Origin: Motacilla alba alba
Taxonomy: Eukaryota > Chordata > Aves > Passeriformes > Motacillidae
NCBI RefSeq assembly: GCF_015832195.1
Contig: NC_052017.1
Span: forward strand, 92,778,429 to 92,842,428
Length of the DNA stretch: 64,000 nucleotides
Reading direction: 5' to 3'
Part shown: piece by piece, positions 36,970 to 64,000 of the stretch
Position numbering within the stretch: position 1 is the stretch's first letter
How the letters are laid out: every line of letters starts with the position of its first letter
Notes under the pieces: model-generated
Database searches by the model: none
What the model saw: the letters and a program-made list of their open reading frames with translations, nothing else
What the model was told of the DNA's origin: nothing
Made by a program: the position numbers and the translations under genes

Positions 36970-38699
36970 GGAAGGCACTGATGGAAGGACTTTATTCTTC
37001 ACATCTAATATTCAAACAGTAAACAGTTTTTCCAATCTCCTGGAATCCAGAATCATATGCTTAAAAAATACACAAAACAGAATTTGGAAAAAAGTAATAT
37101 TATTTAGTATGTTTTTCAATTAAATATTCCACATAACAAAAGTGTTATTTTCATGTCACCAACTATATTACTTATATACATATGCTGAACAGTTGACAAA
37201 AGAATTAAGAGATGCCCTACCAAAACCAACAGTGATTTCTTGCTTCAGCAATCTGAAATAACTAGTTTGTATCACAGACAGAGTATAGACAATATTTACA
37301 GAAAAGAGCTTTTTGGATCTGAGAACAATTATCTTTTAGAAAGAAAATTAAAGTCCAGGTCTGTATTATAGTACAACATATCCACCACTGATCTAGAAGT
37401 ACTTGTGGCAACCAAACAGATGAACTCCTTGGAACTGGGATTAGTATTTACAAAATATACTGATCGGCCACACAGAGGCTCGTAGACTTTAAATATATAT
37501 ATATATATACATATATAAGCACACATATATATATCTATATATATGTAACATATAAATAAAATTCCAACGAACAAGGCAAAAATAAGAAAACAGCTTCTGT
37601 CTTTGGAATGTCTAAAAGACAACTATGCTTTTACTCCAGTGTTTCTTTGCTATCAATATACTTAAAAAGTGGCACCTTTGAAAGCAATACCCAGTCAGCT
37701 AGGTAGTTTTGCTGAAACAATGACTTAAACAACAAATAAATGTAACATATTTCCAAAATCCACAAAGAAAATAATAAGGAATTTACAGATTCAAAATGAT
37801 AACTGTTTACAGCACTGGGGAACATTAGTATAGTATAGGTGACTTAGTGTGCACCTAATTTTCTCACTGCTACCACAAAATGGTACTTGTTTATCTCACA
37901 GATTCAGTATATGGCTGTTTTCCACAGATACTGAGATATGTAACTGCTGACCCAGTACAGCAAACAACAACAGAGGTTGTTACTGGAACCTTTTCTCATT
38001 TGGATTCTTATTAAGTAATTATTGCCAAATCCAAAACCTCAGGACTTACACTGTTAAAACTCACATCCATCTGCCTCTGTGGTTGGAATGAAAATGAACA
38101 TACTCCCTCTCAAGAGTTTAACTCAAGAAAAGCCATGAGCTTGCAGTATTTTATTTTTTTCAACAAATTCTCAAAATGCACTAAAAAAGAAAGCTTTTAA
38201 AAGAAATACAGCCTTTTCCTGTGCCTTGTAAGGAAAAAAAAGGCAAAACTCCACTGTTTTATACTGCATGCATCATCAACTGCAACATTTCATTTTCAAT
38301 CTCAATTATTTCTTTAAACACATTAAAAAAAAGTTGACTGACAGTTTCATGATTTTCCTGTGAAGTTATTCTTCATCTCCATTAAAAATGGGAATAATTC
38401 TATTCTGATATAAAGTTCCAGTTTATTTTTAAATAGATATACTGGCTGTGAATTCAAGGTGAAACTGTATACATTATTACCTGAGTTCATTGATTCACAG
38501 ACAACTTAGCACAGATTAAATGAAGTTTTCCCAATATTCTTCTACAAGCTTAAAAAAAAGAATTCATCTTTTAGGTAACTTTTGTAAATAATTAAAAAAA
38601 CTATAATATATTATCCTATTGTTAGTATCTTCAATGCTTGAAGCTTTAACTGTAAAGTTCGAGTGCCAGAAGTATTTTTAACTTTCAAATTTCAAGGTG
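36970..38699 (-). other. ZNF236: Probable ZNF236 3' untranslated region
   Basis: AT-rich sequence without coding signal follows the ZNF236 stop on the - strand. The best AATAAA by position is at 36996-36991, with a GT-containing stretch after it on the gene strand, implying about 1.7 kb. Others occur, so the end is uncertain. It contains a TA/CA-type repeat at 37491-37557. Confidence 0.35.
37491..37557 (+). repeat. Imperfect (TA)n tract with CA interruptions
   Basis: Blocks of atatat are separated by ac, agcacac and ctat. It is within the probable ZNF236 3'UTR. Confidence 0.85.
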
Positions 38700-63311
<24,612 letters not shown>

Positions 63312-64000
63312 CTAAAAATCAAAGCCTCAAGTGAATTCCAGTAACACAATGTTTAAATATAGTCTCACAAATAGGCAAGAAAAAAAATTACAGCATTTAC
63401 AGTCAACACAAGTAATTAAATTTATGCTTTCATACATTTTGATAGGAAATTAGGAGTGCAATGTAATACCTCACTCTTCCATAATGAGAAGGAAAGCATA
63501 AAAATGTTCAACTACTGAACTGGAATAAACAGACAACATAGTGCACTTACACTTCCCTGAATCTCCACAAAAATGTATGTAAATTGTCTAGATTTTCTAG
63601 TGTTTGAGGACTTAAATTTAAAACTAGATCAGCCATTTTAAACACTGAGTAAGCAGCAAAACATAGTGCTACTGACAAACTTCACTACTTTCTGAACATT
63701 CCTGCAAGTAGAAGCCACAACAGAATAATCCTTGAGAGCAAGAAATTTCAAAATTGAAGTCAAGGAAATTCCGAAGCCTGTAGGCTGAAATCACTCAAAC
63801 TCTTCCAGATCCTAAAACCTACATCAGTTCTCTGACAACATCTGCACTTTGCAAACAAACTTCAAGGGACAGCAACTCATAGAGATCATCATGGTAAATA
63901 CATTGCAACAGATTGTCTTCGTGCTAGGTACCTCTAATGTCGTAAAACTTTTATTTAAACTGCATTTTTAGCAATTGAGCCCTTTTACAAATTTAACTAA
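63312..64000 (-). other. ZNF236: ZNF236 intron running off the right edge
   Basis: AT-rich sequence upstream of the first exon visible here. I see no exon or repeat in it. The remaining N-terminal finger exons should lie beyond 64000. Confidence 0.6.

Overview
This is a vertebrate nuclear window, almost certainly from a bird. It carries copies of the avian-type LINE CR1 on both strands, sparse coding sequence in AT-rich introns, AT and GA microsatellites, and a myelin basic protein whose exon set matches the chicken form (no sign of the mammalian 26-residue exon 2). I cannot name the species.

Two protein genes account for the supported coding sequence, and they converge tail to tail. MBP is on the + strand. 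Positions 1-16160 are intron of the long golli-MBP transcription unit, whose first exons lie before the window. A 431-base exon (16161-16591) then carries both the golli-specific segment and, in the same frame, the classic MBP start (ATG at 16421). Five more coding exons follow at 28710, 29294, 29905, 30912 and 33576, with the stop at 33630-33632. The classic product is 175 residues, and a likely poly(A) signal lies near 35351.

The second gene, ZNF236, is on the - strand. Sixteen exons between 63311 and 38700 stay in frame (2901 bases, 966 residues plus stop). They give the C-terminal part of a many-fingered C2H2 protein: eight fingers, a long Gln/Ser/Thr-rich linker, five more fingers, and an acidic tail. 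Its 5' exons lie beyond the right edge.

The rest is introns, 3'UTRs and repeats. There is one 2-kb decayed CR1 (44829-46905) with ORF1- and ORF2-derived pieces, plus several short CR1 3' ends, a triplicated 26-base repeat at 13013, long (TA)n tracts, a (GA)27 tract and a G-quadruplex candidate. MBP makes the adhesive protein of compact myelin (classic) and signalling forms (golli). ZNF236 is a presumed nuclear DNA-binding regulator. Nothing in the sequence suggests the two act together; they are simply neighbours.

I found no prokaryote-like system, CRISPR array, RNA gene or intact mobile element. The most useful observations are a conserved golli read-through ending (VSSEE), symmetric cassette exons in ZNF236, a repeated TLTI-like motif in its linker, and a flip in strand composition inside the MBP intron near 22.5-23.6 kb.
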